DNA from: Neiella litorisoli
Lineage (GTDB): Bacteria > Pseudomonadota > Gammaproteobacteria > Enterobacterales > Neiellaceae
Length of the DNA stretch: 64,000 nt
Direction: 5' to 3'
Assembly (NCBI RefSeq): GCF_014773395.1
Contig: NZ_JACXAF010000003.1
Coordinates: 62,001-126,000 of the forward strand
Of the stretch, positions 34,155-44,200 are shown in pieces. Made by a program: the position numbers and the translations under genes. The notes beneath the pieces were generated by a model, which had not been told where the DNA came from, searched no databases, and saw only the letters and a program-made list of their open reading frames with translations. Each line of letters begins with the position of its first letter. Position 1 is the stretch's first letter.

Positions 34155-34871
34155 TTAAACAGTCAGATACTGCTTCACCAGCTGTTCATCTAAATCGCCG
34201 ATGTCGCCATTGGCAACCTGACGGCCTCGATCCATCAAGCAAAAGTTATCCGCTACTTTACGGGCAAATGGCAATTTTTGCTCGACTAACAGCACGGTCA
34301 GGCCGATTTCCTCGTTGAGTTTGCGAATAATATCGCCAATTTCAGCGACAATGTTGGGCTGAATACCTTCGGTGGGTTCATCAAGGATCAGCAGCTCAGG
34401 CTTAATTGCCAGCGCTCGGCCAATGGCCAACTGTTGTTGCTGACCGCCGGACAAATCACCCCCTTTGCGGCTCAGCATTTGCTTCAATACCGGGAACATG
34501 TCGAAGATGAATTCTGGTACTTGTCGCAGCTTATCAGGACGGGCAGGTAAGCCAATGCGCAAATTTTCTTCGACTGTCAGCAATGGAAAAATCTGCCGGC
34601 CTTGTGGCACGTAGCCTACGCCTAAGGTGGCTCGGCGCTCCGACGACATTTTTTGCAAGCCCACTTCCATGCCACGTCCGCGATAAATAATCTCACCACT
34701 TTTGACTGGCAATAAGCCCATAATGCTTTGCAGTAGGGTGGTCTTGCCGACGCCGTTGCGGCCCATCAAAACCGTGCATTTACCTTGCTCCACTTCTAAA
34801 TCAAGATCCCACAAGGTGTGGCTTTGACCATAGAATTGATTGAGCTGTTGAATACTTAACATGCTGTTCAT
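34155..34871 (-). CDS. urtE: Urea ABC transporter ATPase UrtE
   Basis: 238 aa. Walker A GRNGVGKTT, signature LSGGQQQQLAIGRAL, Walker B LLILDEPTEGIQP, and the LivF-type tail. One of two nucleotide-binding subunits powering urea uptake at the inner membrane. GGAGAGTAGTCGCG precedes the ATG, five nt after the urtD stop. Confidence 0.95.
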   Translation of the reverse strand: MNSMLSIQQLNQFYGQSHTLWDLDLEVEQGKCTVLMGRNGVGKTTLLQSIMGLLPVKSGEIIYRGRGMEVGLQKMSSERRATLGVGYVPQGRQIFPLLTVEENLRIGLPARPDKLRQVPEFIFDMFPVLKQMLSRKGGDLSGGQQQQLAIGRALAIKPELLILDEPTEGIQPNIVAEIGDIIRKLNEEIGLTVLLVEQKLPFARKVADNFCLMDRGRQVANGDIGDLDEQLVKQYLTV

Positions 34872-34876
34872 CGCGA

Positions 34877-35698
34877 CTACTCTCCTAGATAAACCTGAAC
34901 GACTTTGTCGTCGCTTTGCACTTGGTCCATGGTGCCCTCGGCAAGCACTGAGCCTTGATGGAGCACAGTGACTTGATTGGCCAGCGAACGGACAAAGTCC
35001 ATGTCGTGCTCAACGAGAATCACGGTATGCTCGCCTGCCAATGAGGTCAGCAGTTCGCCGGTTCGATCCATTTCTTGGTGAGTCATGCCGGCCACTGGTT
35101 CATCCACCAGCAACAGTTTCGGGTTTTGCATTAACAGCATGCCGATTTCTAACCACTGTTTTTGACCGTGAGACAGCGCCCCTGCTAGCAGGTTGCGCTG
35201 TTGCTTGAGACCAATTTGGCCCAACACGTGATCAATGTGGTCAAGTTGCGATGAACTGAGTTTTGCCATCAAGGTGGTGAATACGCCTTTAGGGCCAGTC
35301 ATCGCCAGCTCTAAGTTGGCGAATACCGTTTGCTGTTCAAACACGGTTGGTTTTTGGAACTTACGACCAATACCGGCTTGGGCAATTTCTGGCTCCGACA
35401 TTTCCAGCAAATTGATTTTTTGGCCAAACCAAGCTGAGCCTTCATCGGGGCGGGTTTTGCCGGTGATGATATCCATCATGGTGGTTTTACCCGCGCCATT
35501 GGGGCCAATGATGCAGCGCAACTCGCCTTCGTTAATGTATAAGTTGAGCTTGTTAATGGCTTTGAAACCATCAAAGCTGACGCTGATATCTTCTAAATAG
35601 AGCAGGTAACCTTGACCAACGTCTAATGCTGGGCTGGTGTTCGGCATCATGAAATCGAACACCTTGTCGCGATGCTGAAATTCTTCGATGAGCCTCAT
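34877..35698 (-). CDS. urtD: Urea ABC transporter ATPase UrtD
   Basis: 273 aa. Walker A GPNGAGKTT, signature ALSHGQKQWLEIGMLL and Walker B LLLVDEPVAGM, the LivG/UrtD pattern. An N-terminal ~25 residues precede the ABC domain. The ATG overlaps the urtC stop by 4 nt, so translation is coupled. Confidence 0.95.
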   Translation of the reverse strand: MRLIEEFQHRDKVFDFMMPNTSPALDVGQGYLLYLEDISVSFDGFKAINKLNLYINEGELRCIIGPNGAGKTTMMDIITGKTRPDEGSAWFGQKINLLEMSEPEIAQAGIGRKFQKPTVFEQQTVFANLELAMTGPKGVFTTLMAKLSSSQLDHIDHVLGQIGLKQQRNLLAGALSHGQKQWLEIGMLLMQNPKLLLVDEPVAGMTHQEMDRTGELLTSLAGEHTVILVEHDMDFVRSLANQVTVLHQGSVLAEGTMDQVQSDDKVVQVYLGE

Positions 35699-36852
35699 GC
35701 TTTTACTCCGCAGTTATCCAAATCGTTGCCATTGTCCAAGTTGTTACCGTCGCTATCGTCATTGTCTGGCCGCTCGCGCTGCAATATCCCCATCACTCCT
35801 TTGGGCAAGAACAAGGTCACCAACACGAACATAGCGCCGAGGCTGAATAGCCAAATCTCTGGCATGGCGGCGGTTAAATAGGTTTTCGCGTAGTTGACGG
35901 CGACGGCACCAACCACGGCGCCATAAAGTGTCGCGCGACCACCCAAAGCGACCCAAACCACCAATTCAATCGAGTTAAGCGGCGAAAACTCCGACGGGTT
36001 GATGATGCCAACTTGCGGCACATATAACGCCCCGGCAACACCGGCTAGCACCGCTGAGACGACAAAGATGAATAGTTTGACGTTCTCAACTTTGTAACCA
36101 ATAAAGCGGGTGCGGGCTTCGGCATCGCGAATGGCGACTGCGACTCGGCCAAGGCGACTGGTGACAATCATCCGGCAAGCGATGTAGCCCAAGCCCAGCG
36201 CTATTGCTGATGCAACATATAGGGCCATGCGGGTGGCATCGGACTGGAGATCAAAGCCCAAGATGTCTTTGAAGTCAGTGAGGCCATTGTTACCACCAAA
36301 GCCCATTTCATTGCGGAAGAAGGCCAGTAGCAGGGCATAGGTCAGTGCTTGAGTGATGATCGACAGATACACGCCAGTCACCCGCGAGCGAAAGGCCAGC
36401 CAGCCAAAGACAAAAGCGAGTAAGCCAGGCACCAATACAATCATCAAGGCAGCAAACCAAAACTGATCAAATCCGTACCAGAACCAAGGCAGCTCTTGCC
36501 AGTTAAGAAATACCATGAAATCCGGTAATAGTGGGTCGCCATAAACGCCGCGGTCGCCAATCTGACGCATCAAGTACATGCCCATGGCGTAACCACCAAG
36601 GGCAAAAAAGGCGGCGTGGCCGAGGCTCAAAATACCTAGGTAACCCCAGACCAAGTCCACGGCAACTGCCAGTAGGGCATAGCACAAATACTTGCCCATC
36701 AGCGTCATGGTGTAGGTCGATACATGCAGTGGGTTTGAGCTGTCCAGCGCATTGAGTAGTGGCACAGCAAGTGCCACGACAATTAACACGGTCAAAAAGC
36801 GAATGGTGCTTTTGTTGAAAATGCCTTCATACATTTGTGGATGTGTTGTCAT
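35695..36852 (-). CDS. urtC: Urea ABC transporter permease UrtC
   Basis: 385 aa, about ten membrane helices of the LivM family (VDLVWGYLGILSLGHAAFFA, GYMRL-like loop VAIRDAEARTRFIGYKV, EWVALGGRATLYGAVVGA region). Forms the membrane channel with UrtB. GAGGGCTAAGTT gives the start three nt after urtB. The C-terminus is Asp/Asn-rich (DNDDSDGNNLDNGNDL), unusual but outside the fold. Confidence 0.94.
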   Translation of the reverse strand: MTTHPQMYEGIFNKSTIRFLTVLIVVALAVPLLNALDSSNPLHVSTYTMTLMGKYLCYALLAVAVDLVWGYLGILSLGHAAFFALGGYAMGMYLMRQIGDRGVYGDPLLPDFMVFLNWQELPWFWYGFDQFWFAALMIVLVPGLLAFVFGWLAFRSRVTGVYLSIITQALTYALLLAFFRNEMGFGGNNGLTDFKDILGFDLQSDATRMALYVASAIALGLGYIACRMIVTSRLGRVAVAIRDAEARTRFIGYKVENVKLFIFVVSAVLAGVAGALYVPQVGIINPSEFSPLNSIELVVWVALGGRATLYGAVVGAVAVNYAKTYLTAAMPEIWLFSLGAMFVLVTLFLPKGVMGILQRERPDNDDSDGNNLDNGNDLDNCGVKA

Positions 36853-36855
36853 AAC

Positions 36856-38469
36856 TTAGCCCTCAGCCGAACGGCCCTTCTGAGGGAACAATCCACGTGG
36901 CCGTTTTTGAATAAAGAGAATGATGAATACCAGTACCAAGATCTTCGCCAGCACGGCGCCAGCCCAAGGCTCCATGATCTTGTTAGCAACACCCAGAGAT
37001 AAACCAGCAACCAAAGTGCCCCAAAGGTTACCCACGCCGCCGAACACCACCACCATAAAGGAATCGATGATGTAGGCCTGGCCCAAATTTGGCCCGACGT
37101 TAGTGAGCTGACTTAAGGCAACCCCAGCGACACCGGCAATGCCCGAGCCTAAACCAAAGGTCATGGCGTCAACCCACTCCGAGCGAACGCCCATAGCGCG
37201 GGCCATGGCTCGGTTTTGGGCAACTGCACGTACTTCAATCCCCAAGCGGGTGTAGCGCAGTAGCATAAACAACAGGGCAAAAACAATGAGACAAAAGGCA
37301 ATGATGTACAGGCGGTTAAGGGTCAGACTGAGTACTGGATTAATCTCAATGACGCCACTCATAAACTCAGGCGTTGCCACCGAGCGGTTTAGCGGCGAGA
37401 AAATCGAGCGCACGGCTTGTTGCAAAATCAGGCTGATACCAAAAGTCGCCAGCAGGGTTTCCAGAGGCCGACCGTAAAGAAAGCGAATGACGCCACGTTC
37501 AATCAAAATGCCAACAAAGGCGGACACTAAAAAGGCCGCTGGAATCGACACCAGAATCGATAAGGCAATATTGTCTGGCATCAGTAGCTGCACCACATAG
37601 GTGGTGTAAGCGCCGAGCATAATAAGCTCGCCGTGGGCCATGTTAATCACGCCCATCACGCCGAACGTAATGGCCAAGCCAATTGCCGCCAAAACGAGCA
37701 CCGAGCCAAGGCTCAAGCCAAAAAATAAGGTTTCGGCGTGGCCAGCCCATTTGCGCTTTTCATCGATACTACGCAAGCCTTTACTGGCTTGGCTTTTGAG
37801 TATGGCGTTATCGGTTGTTTCAACAAACTGCGCCAGTGCGTTGCGGGCAGCCGGTTGTAGGCTGTCAGATAAGGTGGCAACGGCGGTTTGTTGGACGGCT
37901 GAGTCGCTATCTGCGCTGTTCAAGTCGGTGACGGCGAGGGCGACGGCAATCAGTTCTTGCACAGAACTATCTGACTCAACGTCGAGCCGTTGAGAGAGCG
38001 TTTGATACAGCTCAGGTGTCAGTTTACCGATCAATTGGTTGACGGCTTGACGACGTTGCTCTGGCTCTGCCGCTGACAGTTTTAACGAGGCCAATGCTGC
38101 TTTTAGGCTGGCGCGAATGTTGTTATTAATCCGCACCTTTTTAATTTTGCGTTTGCTGACGGTTTGAGCGGAAGCGCCGCTGTCGTCGAACAAGTTGACG
38201 ATGATAAGTTTCTTATCTTGCTTGCCTTGCACGACAACCAACTCATCGGTTTTTTTCAGGCGATAGAGTTCGCCATTGAGTAATAGATTCAGGACCAATT
38301 CGGTGTTGGCATTACCACTGCTCGCAATGGCAGCTATGCCTTGTTCAATATGGCTGAAGTCCTTGGATTTTAATTGTTCTAATCCTTGCTCAAATGAATC
38401 TGCCCGGGCAATGCTGGTTGCCAGTCCAAATCCAAGCAGCAAGCTTACCCAAAGTACTCGAAGTAACAT
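36856..38469 (-). CDS. urtB: Urea ABC transporter permease UrtB with periplasmic N-terminal domain
   Basis: 537 aa from ATG at 38469 (CTGGAGGATTACAG); the longer frame is not needed. A signal peptide (VSLLLGFGLATSIARA) leads a ~200-residue helical, HEAT-like domain, then a LivH-type permease from about residue 240 (GVMGVINMAHGELIMLGAY, VVFGGVGNLWGTLVAG). The N-terminal extension is usual for proteobacterial UrtB, with unknown role. Partner of UrtC. Confidence 0.94.
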   Translation of the reverse strand: MLLRVLWVSLLLGFGLATSIARADSFEQGLEQLKSKDFSHIEQGIAAIASSGNANTELVLNLLLNGELYRLKKTDELVVVQGKQDKKLIIVNLFDDSGASAQTVSKRKIKKVRINNNIRASLKAALASLKLSAAEPEQRRQAVNQLIGKLTPELYQTLSQRLDVESDSSVQELIAVALAVTDLNSADSDSAVQQTAVATLSDSLQPAARNALAQFVETTDNAILKSQASKGLRSIDEKRKWAGHAETLFFGLSLGSVLVLAAIGLAITFGVMGVINMAHGELIMLGAYTTYVVQLLMPDNIALSILVSIPAAFLVSAFVGILIERGVIRFLYGRPLETLLATFGISLILQQAVRSIFSPLNRSVATPEFMSGVIEINPVLSLTLNRLYIIAFCLIVFALLFMLLRYTRLGIEVRAVAQNRAMARAMGVRSEWVDAMTFGLGSGIAGVAGVALSQLTNVGPNLGQAYIIDSFMVVVFGGVGNLWGTLVAGLSLGVANKIMEPWAGAVLAKILVLVFIILFIQKRPRGLFPQKGRSAEG

Positions 38470-38594
38470 CTGTAATCCTCCAGAGCCACTAAACGGAAAA
38501 AGGATGGCGCCTCTCGGAGCCATCAATCCAGGTGTACACATTACGTGTGATTCCTTTCCAACTGAAAAGGAGTAGAACTTGATGAACGACTGAC

Positions 38595-38625
38595 CTTTAC
38601 CGGACCGGAAGCCAGTCCGGTAAAG
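38595..38625 (-). promoter_or_regulatory. Stable hairpin in the urtA-urtB gap
   Basis: CTTTACCGG and CCGGTAAAG bracket a long stem with a 3-7 nt loop in the 178 bp gap. No T-run follows. Such structures after a binding-protein gene commonly protect the 3' end and lower downstream expression, giving more UrtA than permease. Confidence 0.5.
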
Positions 38626-38647
38626 GGTGTTTCAACGGTGTTCAGGA

Positions 38648-39928
38648 TTAGTAGTTCTGGCCTGAACACTTCGAGGTCTTAACGTTGTAGTTACCGCAAG
38701 ACAAAGGTGCGCGCCAATCTGAAATCAAGTCTTTCGAACCCGGCAGGAAGTCAGACCAAGCATCGCCTGCGACTAAGCCAGAAGTTTTCCAAACGGTTTC
38801 GAATTGACCATCATCCTGAATCTCACCAATCAACACCGGCTTGGTGATGTGGTGGTTTGGCATCATGGCCGAGTAGCCACCGGTCAAGTTAGGGACTGCA
38901 ACACCAATCAGCGCATCACCGACCACGCTTGGGTCTGTGGTGCCGGCCTTTTTCACTGCTTCAACCCACATGTTGAAGCCGATGTAGTGCGCTTCCATTG
39001 GGTCATTGGTGACGCGATCTTCATCTTTAATGAAGGCATGCCATGCTTCGATGAACTCTTCGTTGACGTCTGATTCAACGCTCATGAAGTAGTTCCAAGC
39101 GGCCAAGTGACCCACCAGAGGCTTGGTGTCGATACCAGACAGTTCTTCTTCACCGACCGAGAAAGCAACCACTGGGATTTCATCGGCGCTGATGCCTTGG
39201 TTACCCAACTCTTTGTAGAACGGCACGTTAGCATCACCATTAATGGTTGAAACGACGGCTGTTTTCTTGCCTTTAGAACCGAACTTTTTGATGTCAGAAA
39301 CAATCGACTGCCAATCAGAGTGACCAAACGGGGTGTAGTTGATCATGATGTCTGATGCTGGTACGCCTTTGTCTTTCAAGTAGGCTTCGAGGATCTTGTT
39401 GGTGGTACGCGGGTAGACATAGTCAGTACCAGCCAGTACCCAGCGTTTGACGCCTTGGTCCATCAGGTAATCAACCGCAGGAATGGCCTGTTGGTTTGGC
39501 GCTGCACCGGTGTAGAAGACGTTTTTCGATGATTCTTCACCTTCATACTGAACGGGATAGAACAGCAGGCTGTCGAGTTCTTCGAATACTGGCAGGACTG
39601 ATTTACGCGACACCGATGTCCAGCAGCCGAATACCGCATCAACATCTTTCTTTTCAATCAGCTCACGGGCTTTTTCGGCGAATAGTGGCCAGTTTGAGGC
39701 TGGGTCAACGACCACGGCTTCAAGCTTTTTACCCAACAGGCCGCCCTTTTTGTTTTGCTCATCAATGAGCATCAACATGGTGTCTTTGAGGGTGGTTTCA
39801 CTGATGGCCATGGTGCCAGAGAGTGAGTGCAGCACGCCTACTTTGATGGTGTCTTCATCCGCCATCACACTGCCGGCGCTCATGCTGCCGGCGATGGCGG
39901 CAGCTAACATTAATTTTTTCAGGTTCAT
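38648..39928 (-). CDS. urtA: Urea ABC transporter substrate-binding protein UrtA
   Basis: 426 aa from ATG at 39928 (AAGGATAATGACG); an ATG two codons upstream is too close to the ribosome site. Signal peptide ends near SAGSVMA. Mature protein has the UrtA/AmiC type fold: KVGVLHSLSGTMAISE, FGCWTSVSRKSVLPVFE, LLFYPVQYEGEE, TDYVYPRTTNKILE, EAHYIGFNMWVEA. Captures urea in the periplasm. Second gene of the porin-urt-ureD run. Confidence 0.96.
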   Translation of the reverse strand: MNLKKLMLAAAIAGSMSAGSVMADEDTIKVGVLHSLSGTMAISETTLKDTMLMLIDEQNKKGGLLGKKLEAVVVDPASNWPLFAEKARELIEKKDVDAVFGCWTSVSRKSVLPVFEELDSLLFYPVQYEGEESSKNVFYTGAAPNQQAIPAVDYLMDQGVKRWVLAGTDYVYPRTTNKILEAYLKDKGVPASDIMINYTPFGHSDWQSIVSDIKKFGSKGKKTAVVSTINGDANVPFYKELGNQGISADEIPVVAFSVGEEELSGIDTKPLVGHLAAWNYFMSVESDVNEEFIEAWHAFIKDEDRVTNDPMEAHYIGFNMWVEAVKKAGTTDPSVVGDALIGVAVPNLTGGYSAMMPNHHITKPVLIGEIQDDGQFETVWKTSGLVAGDAWSDFLPGSKDLISDWRAPLSCGNYNVKTSKCSGQNY

Positions 39929-39968
39929 CGTCATTATCCTTGTTTAACGAGTGGGGTTGGGCGAGTGC

Positions 39969-40970
39969 TTAGAAAGTCAGCAGCGCTTCGAGCGCAAAGC
40001 TGTCGGTATCGACGTCAGTGGCGTCGTCGGTATCCATGCGGTATTCAGCAACAATCAGCAGGTAATCGTTAACGGCATAGCTTGGTGAAATGGTGAAACC
40101 GCTGATGTCTTCCACTTTATCGCCATCATCGTTTTCAACGTTCCAAGCGTGGTAACGCAAGGTGATGCCGGCTTTGTCAAAGGCGTAGTTGGCCATCAAC
40201 AAGTAACCATCGGCATCAGCACCTGGGCCACCGGCAGTTGCGGTCGCAGCAGGGGTTTCTTCTGAGGTGTTGTATTCCGCAGCTAGGGTGATTGGGCCTG
40301 CGGCATAACTTGCCCAGACGTTAATCATGCTAATGTCTTCGCCGGTGGCGTCGTTCTTATCGGCAAGGTAGAAACCTTTCACTGTGACCGATTCGATGGG
40401 GTTGAAGGCCAGCATGGTTTCAACGGCTGGATTTGAGAAATCGCTACCTTCGCCTTTGAGATCGCCGGTGTCTGCGACCAAGGATACTGCCGCGCTAAAC
40501 ATGCCGCCGCTATACAGGCCAGACACACCTTGCTGGTAGCCGCCGTAGAAGTACTTTGCGTAGCCTGTGCCCGAGTACTGGTACAAGCCTGTTGGATCTT
40601 CAGTTTCCCAACCAGAGTAGCTCAGGAAGCGACCGGCTTTAACGGAGAATTGGTCGTTGTAGGCATAGTTGATGGTCATTTGCTCGAGGTGCATTTCCTC
40701 GCCATCACCGTTGTCATCCCACTCAATGTCAGCGTGGATGCTGAGTTGGTCGGTCAGGGCATAGCCAAGTTGAACTTCGGCCTGATCGAGCGCTGCGCTA
40801 GAGTCTGAGCTCGCGTTATCTGGGTCTTCGTAGTAGTACGACATGTCGACGAAACCAGAAATGCTGAATTTGTCGAATTGAGCGGCAAGTTCATCGGCGG
40901 TCAAGGCATTGGCCATTGGGCTTGCCATGAGTACTGCTAGAGCGAGTGCGTTCTTCTGAAAGCCTTTCAT
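39969..40970 (-). CDS. Outer-membrane porin heading the urea-uptake operon
   Basis: 333 aa from ATG at 40970; GTG at 40973 is equally placed after AGGAG. Signal peptide ends ASPMANA. The mature part is a beta-barrel with acidic loops (EWDDNGDGEE, MDTDDATDVDTD) and a C-terminal Phe (ALEALLTF), the outer-membrane insertion signal. It is 40 nt upstream of urtA on the same strand and likely lets urea or related small amides through the outer membrane (inference). Divergent from the NCS1-like histidine kinase gene. Confidence 0.82.
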   Translation of the reverse strand: MKGFQKNALALAVLMASPMANALTADELAAQFDKFSISGFVDMSYYYEDPDNASSDSSAALDQAEVQLGYALTDQLSIHADIEWDDNGDGEEMHLEQMTINYAYNDQFSVKAGRFLSYSGWETEDPTGLYQYSGTGYAKYFYGGYQQGVSGLYSGGMFSAAVSLVADTGDLKGEGSDFSNPAVETMLAFNPIESVTVKGFYLADKNDATGEDISMINVWASYAAGPITLAAEYNTSEETPAATATAGGPGADADGYLLMANYAFDKAGITLRYHAWNVENDDGDKVEDISGFTISPSYAVNDYLLIVAEYRMDTDDATDVDTDSFALEALLTF

Positions 40971-41221
40971 CACGCTATTTCTCCTGAAAAATGTTATGTT
41001 GTTTGTTGGTTAAAAACCTTCGCAGAGTGTTTTTGTCGCTAACGTTTCAGGCTCTGGCGACTCTTCGATGAAAGTGATTCGCGAACCAGCAACGTCGGCT
41101 TGTGGCTACTATCCGAGGAAAGGGCAATGGGGCCAATCAGGTGATCGGCGCATAGGGCTACGTTAAATAACGCATATTCGAAAACACGCGGACTCAATAG
41201 ACTTAGGAATGAAGTTACCCT

Positions 41222-44200
41222 ATGCCGCAGGAAGCAAATCTGTCCGCTGATGGACAGCCCCGCCAACAGATGCAAAAAGTCCTTGTCACGCGCCGGATCT
41301 ACAACAAGTTCGTTGCCAATGAGATGCAAGAAGACTTTGCCTTGCGTTTTACCGCCAAGCGAGCGCGTAAATGGTCGTCGGGCTGGATCGCCAACACTGC
41401 ACTGGGCACCGTGTCATTTCTGGTGCTTGAAGCACTCGGCGGTGCCATTACCCTCAACTATGGTGTGACCAATGCGCTGTGGGCGATATTCGCGGTTGCC
41501 TGCGTGGTGTTTATTAGTGGTTTGCCGATTAGCTATTACGCCGCTAAGTACGGTGTTGATGTCGATTTATTGAGTCGTGGCGCTGGTTTTGGCTACATCG
41601 GCTCTACTGTGGTGTCGCTCATTTACGCCTCCTTTACCTTTATCTTCTTTGCCCTTGAAGCCGCCATTATGTCGATGGCGCTGCAATTGCTGTTGGGGAT
41701 CCCGCTGGTGGTGGGCTATATCATCAGCGCCGTGGTGGTCATCCCGCTGGTGATGCACGGCATTAGTCGGATTGGTCAATTTCAGTTGTGGACCCAGCCG
41801 CTGTGGCTGCTGATGCAGCTGATCCCGTTGTTTTACGTCTTTACTCATCCCGATAGCCGAGTGGATGAGTGGCTTAGCTTTGCCGGTGTTGACGGCGTCG
41901 GCGGTCAGCATTTTGATTTACTCATGTTCGGTGCCGCATCGGCGGTGTTGCTCTCGGTGGTTGCGCAAATCGGCGAGCAGGTCGACTTTCTGCGATTCTT
42001 GCCGCAGCCAGAGAAAACCACCAAGTTGAAGTGGTGGAGCGCAGTGATTTTGGGCGGTCCCGGCTGGATGTTTGTTGGCGCTGCAAAGTTGGTGTTGGGT
42101 AGCTTTCTGGCTTATTTGGCGCTTAAACATGGCGTTGCTGCGGCGTTGGCTGACGACCCCGCGCACATGTATCAGGTGGTGTTCAGTTACGTCACCGATA
42201 ACCCGCGAGCAGGGGTGCTGCTGGCGGCAGTATTTGTCATTGTCTCGCAGTTAAAAATCAATGTTGCTAATGCTTATGCCGGCTCGCTAGCCTGGTCAAA
42301 TTTCTTCTCGCGACTGACCCACAGCCACCCGGGCCGCGTGGTGTGGATGTTTTTTAACGTCACCATCGCCTTGCTGCTAATGGAATTGGGTGTTTATCAA
42401 GCCATTGAAAGCATGTTGCAGGTCTACTCCGTGCTGGTACTGGCGTGGATTGGTACCTTGGTTGCCGACTTGATTATCAACAAGCCGTTGGGTTTGAGTC
42501 CAAAACACATTGAATTTAAGCGTTCGCAGCTCTATGACATCAACCCTGTGGGGCTGGGCTCGATGATCATCGCCTCGGTGGTTGGTTTTTTGGCGCATAT
42601 GAACTGCTTTGGCGAAGTGGCCAAAGCCTTGGCGTCATATCTCGCTTTTGTTATTCCATTTGTCACGGCGCCTGCGATCGCGTATTGGACCGCTGGCCGG
42701 TTTTATCTGGTGCGCTCGAATCAGATTTTATCGATCGATCAACCACAAAGCACCTGCGGCATTTGCGAGCTGGAATTTGAGCACGAAGACATGGTCTGGT
42801 GTCCGGCTTATTCTGCGCCCATTTGCTCTTTGTGTTGCTCGCTTGATGTTCGCTGCGGTGATAAGTGCCGTCCGAAAGCGACCTTGGCAGCGCAGTTCAA
42901 ACGCTGGTTCAGCCCCTATTTGAGTCCGGCGTGGATGACTCGGTTGTCATCATCGCTCGGCCAGTTTTTATTGGTGATGACCACTATCAGCATCATCATG
43001 GCGGTGATCCTGACGCTCGCCTACGCGCAACTGCCGCACCGGATGTATTACGCCGAAGATCCAATTTTCTGGGCCTTCACCAAAGCCTTTTTCTTGCTAT
43101 TGATTCTTATTGGTGTGGTCAGTTGGCTATTTGTGTTGGCGCGCTCTAGCGGCATGGTGGCCATGAAAGAAGTGCAATCCCATGCTCGCTTACTAGCCGA
43201 GGAAGTCGAAGCGCACCAAGAAACCCACAAAGCCCTGCAATATGCCAAAGACTTAGCGGAAACCGCTAATCAGGCGAAAAGTCGTTACTTAGCGGGGATT
43301 AGCCACGAATTACGCACCCCGTTGAACATCTTACTCGGGTACGCCCAGTTGCTGTGTAATGACAATGAATTGAGTCGAGAGAAGCGCGACTATGCCCAAA
43401 TTCTCAAGCGCAGCGGCGAGCATTTGTCGGATTTGCTCGAAGGCTTACTGGAAATTTCAAAGATTGAAGCGGGGCGCTTGGAGTTGGCGCGCGATGAATT
43501 CAATGTCCGTGCTTTGATGAAGCAGTTGGTCGATATGTTCCAATTGCAAGCACAGCGCAAAGGCATTGAATTTACTGCTGAGATCAGTGACCGCCTGCCA
43601 TCCTATGTTGCCGCTGATAAAAAGCGCTTACGCCAGATCCTGATTAACCTGCTGAACAATGCCATTAAATTTACTGACTCAGGTAGCGTGAAGCTAACCG
43701 TTAGTTTCCGCAGTGATGTTGCGCGCTTTATTGTTGCCGATACCGGTATTGGTATCGCACGGCAGGATGTTGAGCGTATCTTCAAGCCCTTTGAACGTGG
43801 CGAGGACTCGTCCGCCAAAGGCATTCGAGGGACCGGCTTGGGACTGACCATTTCCAATAGCTTGGCTGAGTTGATGGGCGGTGAGATCCGCTGTGATACC
43901 GAACTCGGTAAGGGCAGTACGTTTACTTTGAGCTTGATGTTGCCTGAAATTGAGCAGCCTGAGTCCAGTGCGGAACTGCATTCTGCGACTGTCATTGGCT
44001 ATCAGGGCGGACCATTCAAGATTATGGTGGTTGATGATGAGCCCGCCCAACGTGAGCTGCTTCATCACATGTTGCAGCCTTTGGGATTTGCCATCGCGCA
44101 AGCGCCAGATGCAGCGGATTGCCTGCGGCAAACCAAACAATCGGCCTTTGATTTGTACTTCCTCGATATTCAGATGCCGGGCTTATCGGGCTGGCAGCTG

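Noticed and set aside
41039-41329. Minus-strand 96-residue ORF overlapping the kinase start
   Set aside because: It overlaps the start of a well-supported plus-strand kinase and the divergent promoter gap, with no domain or signal.
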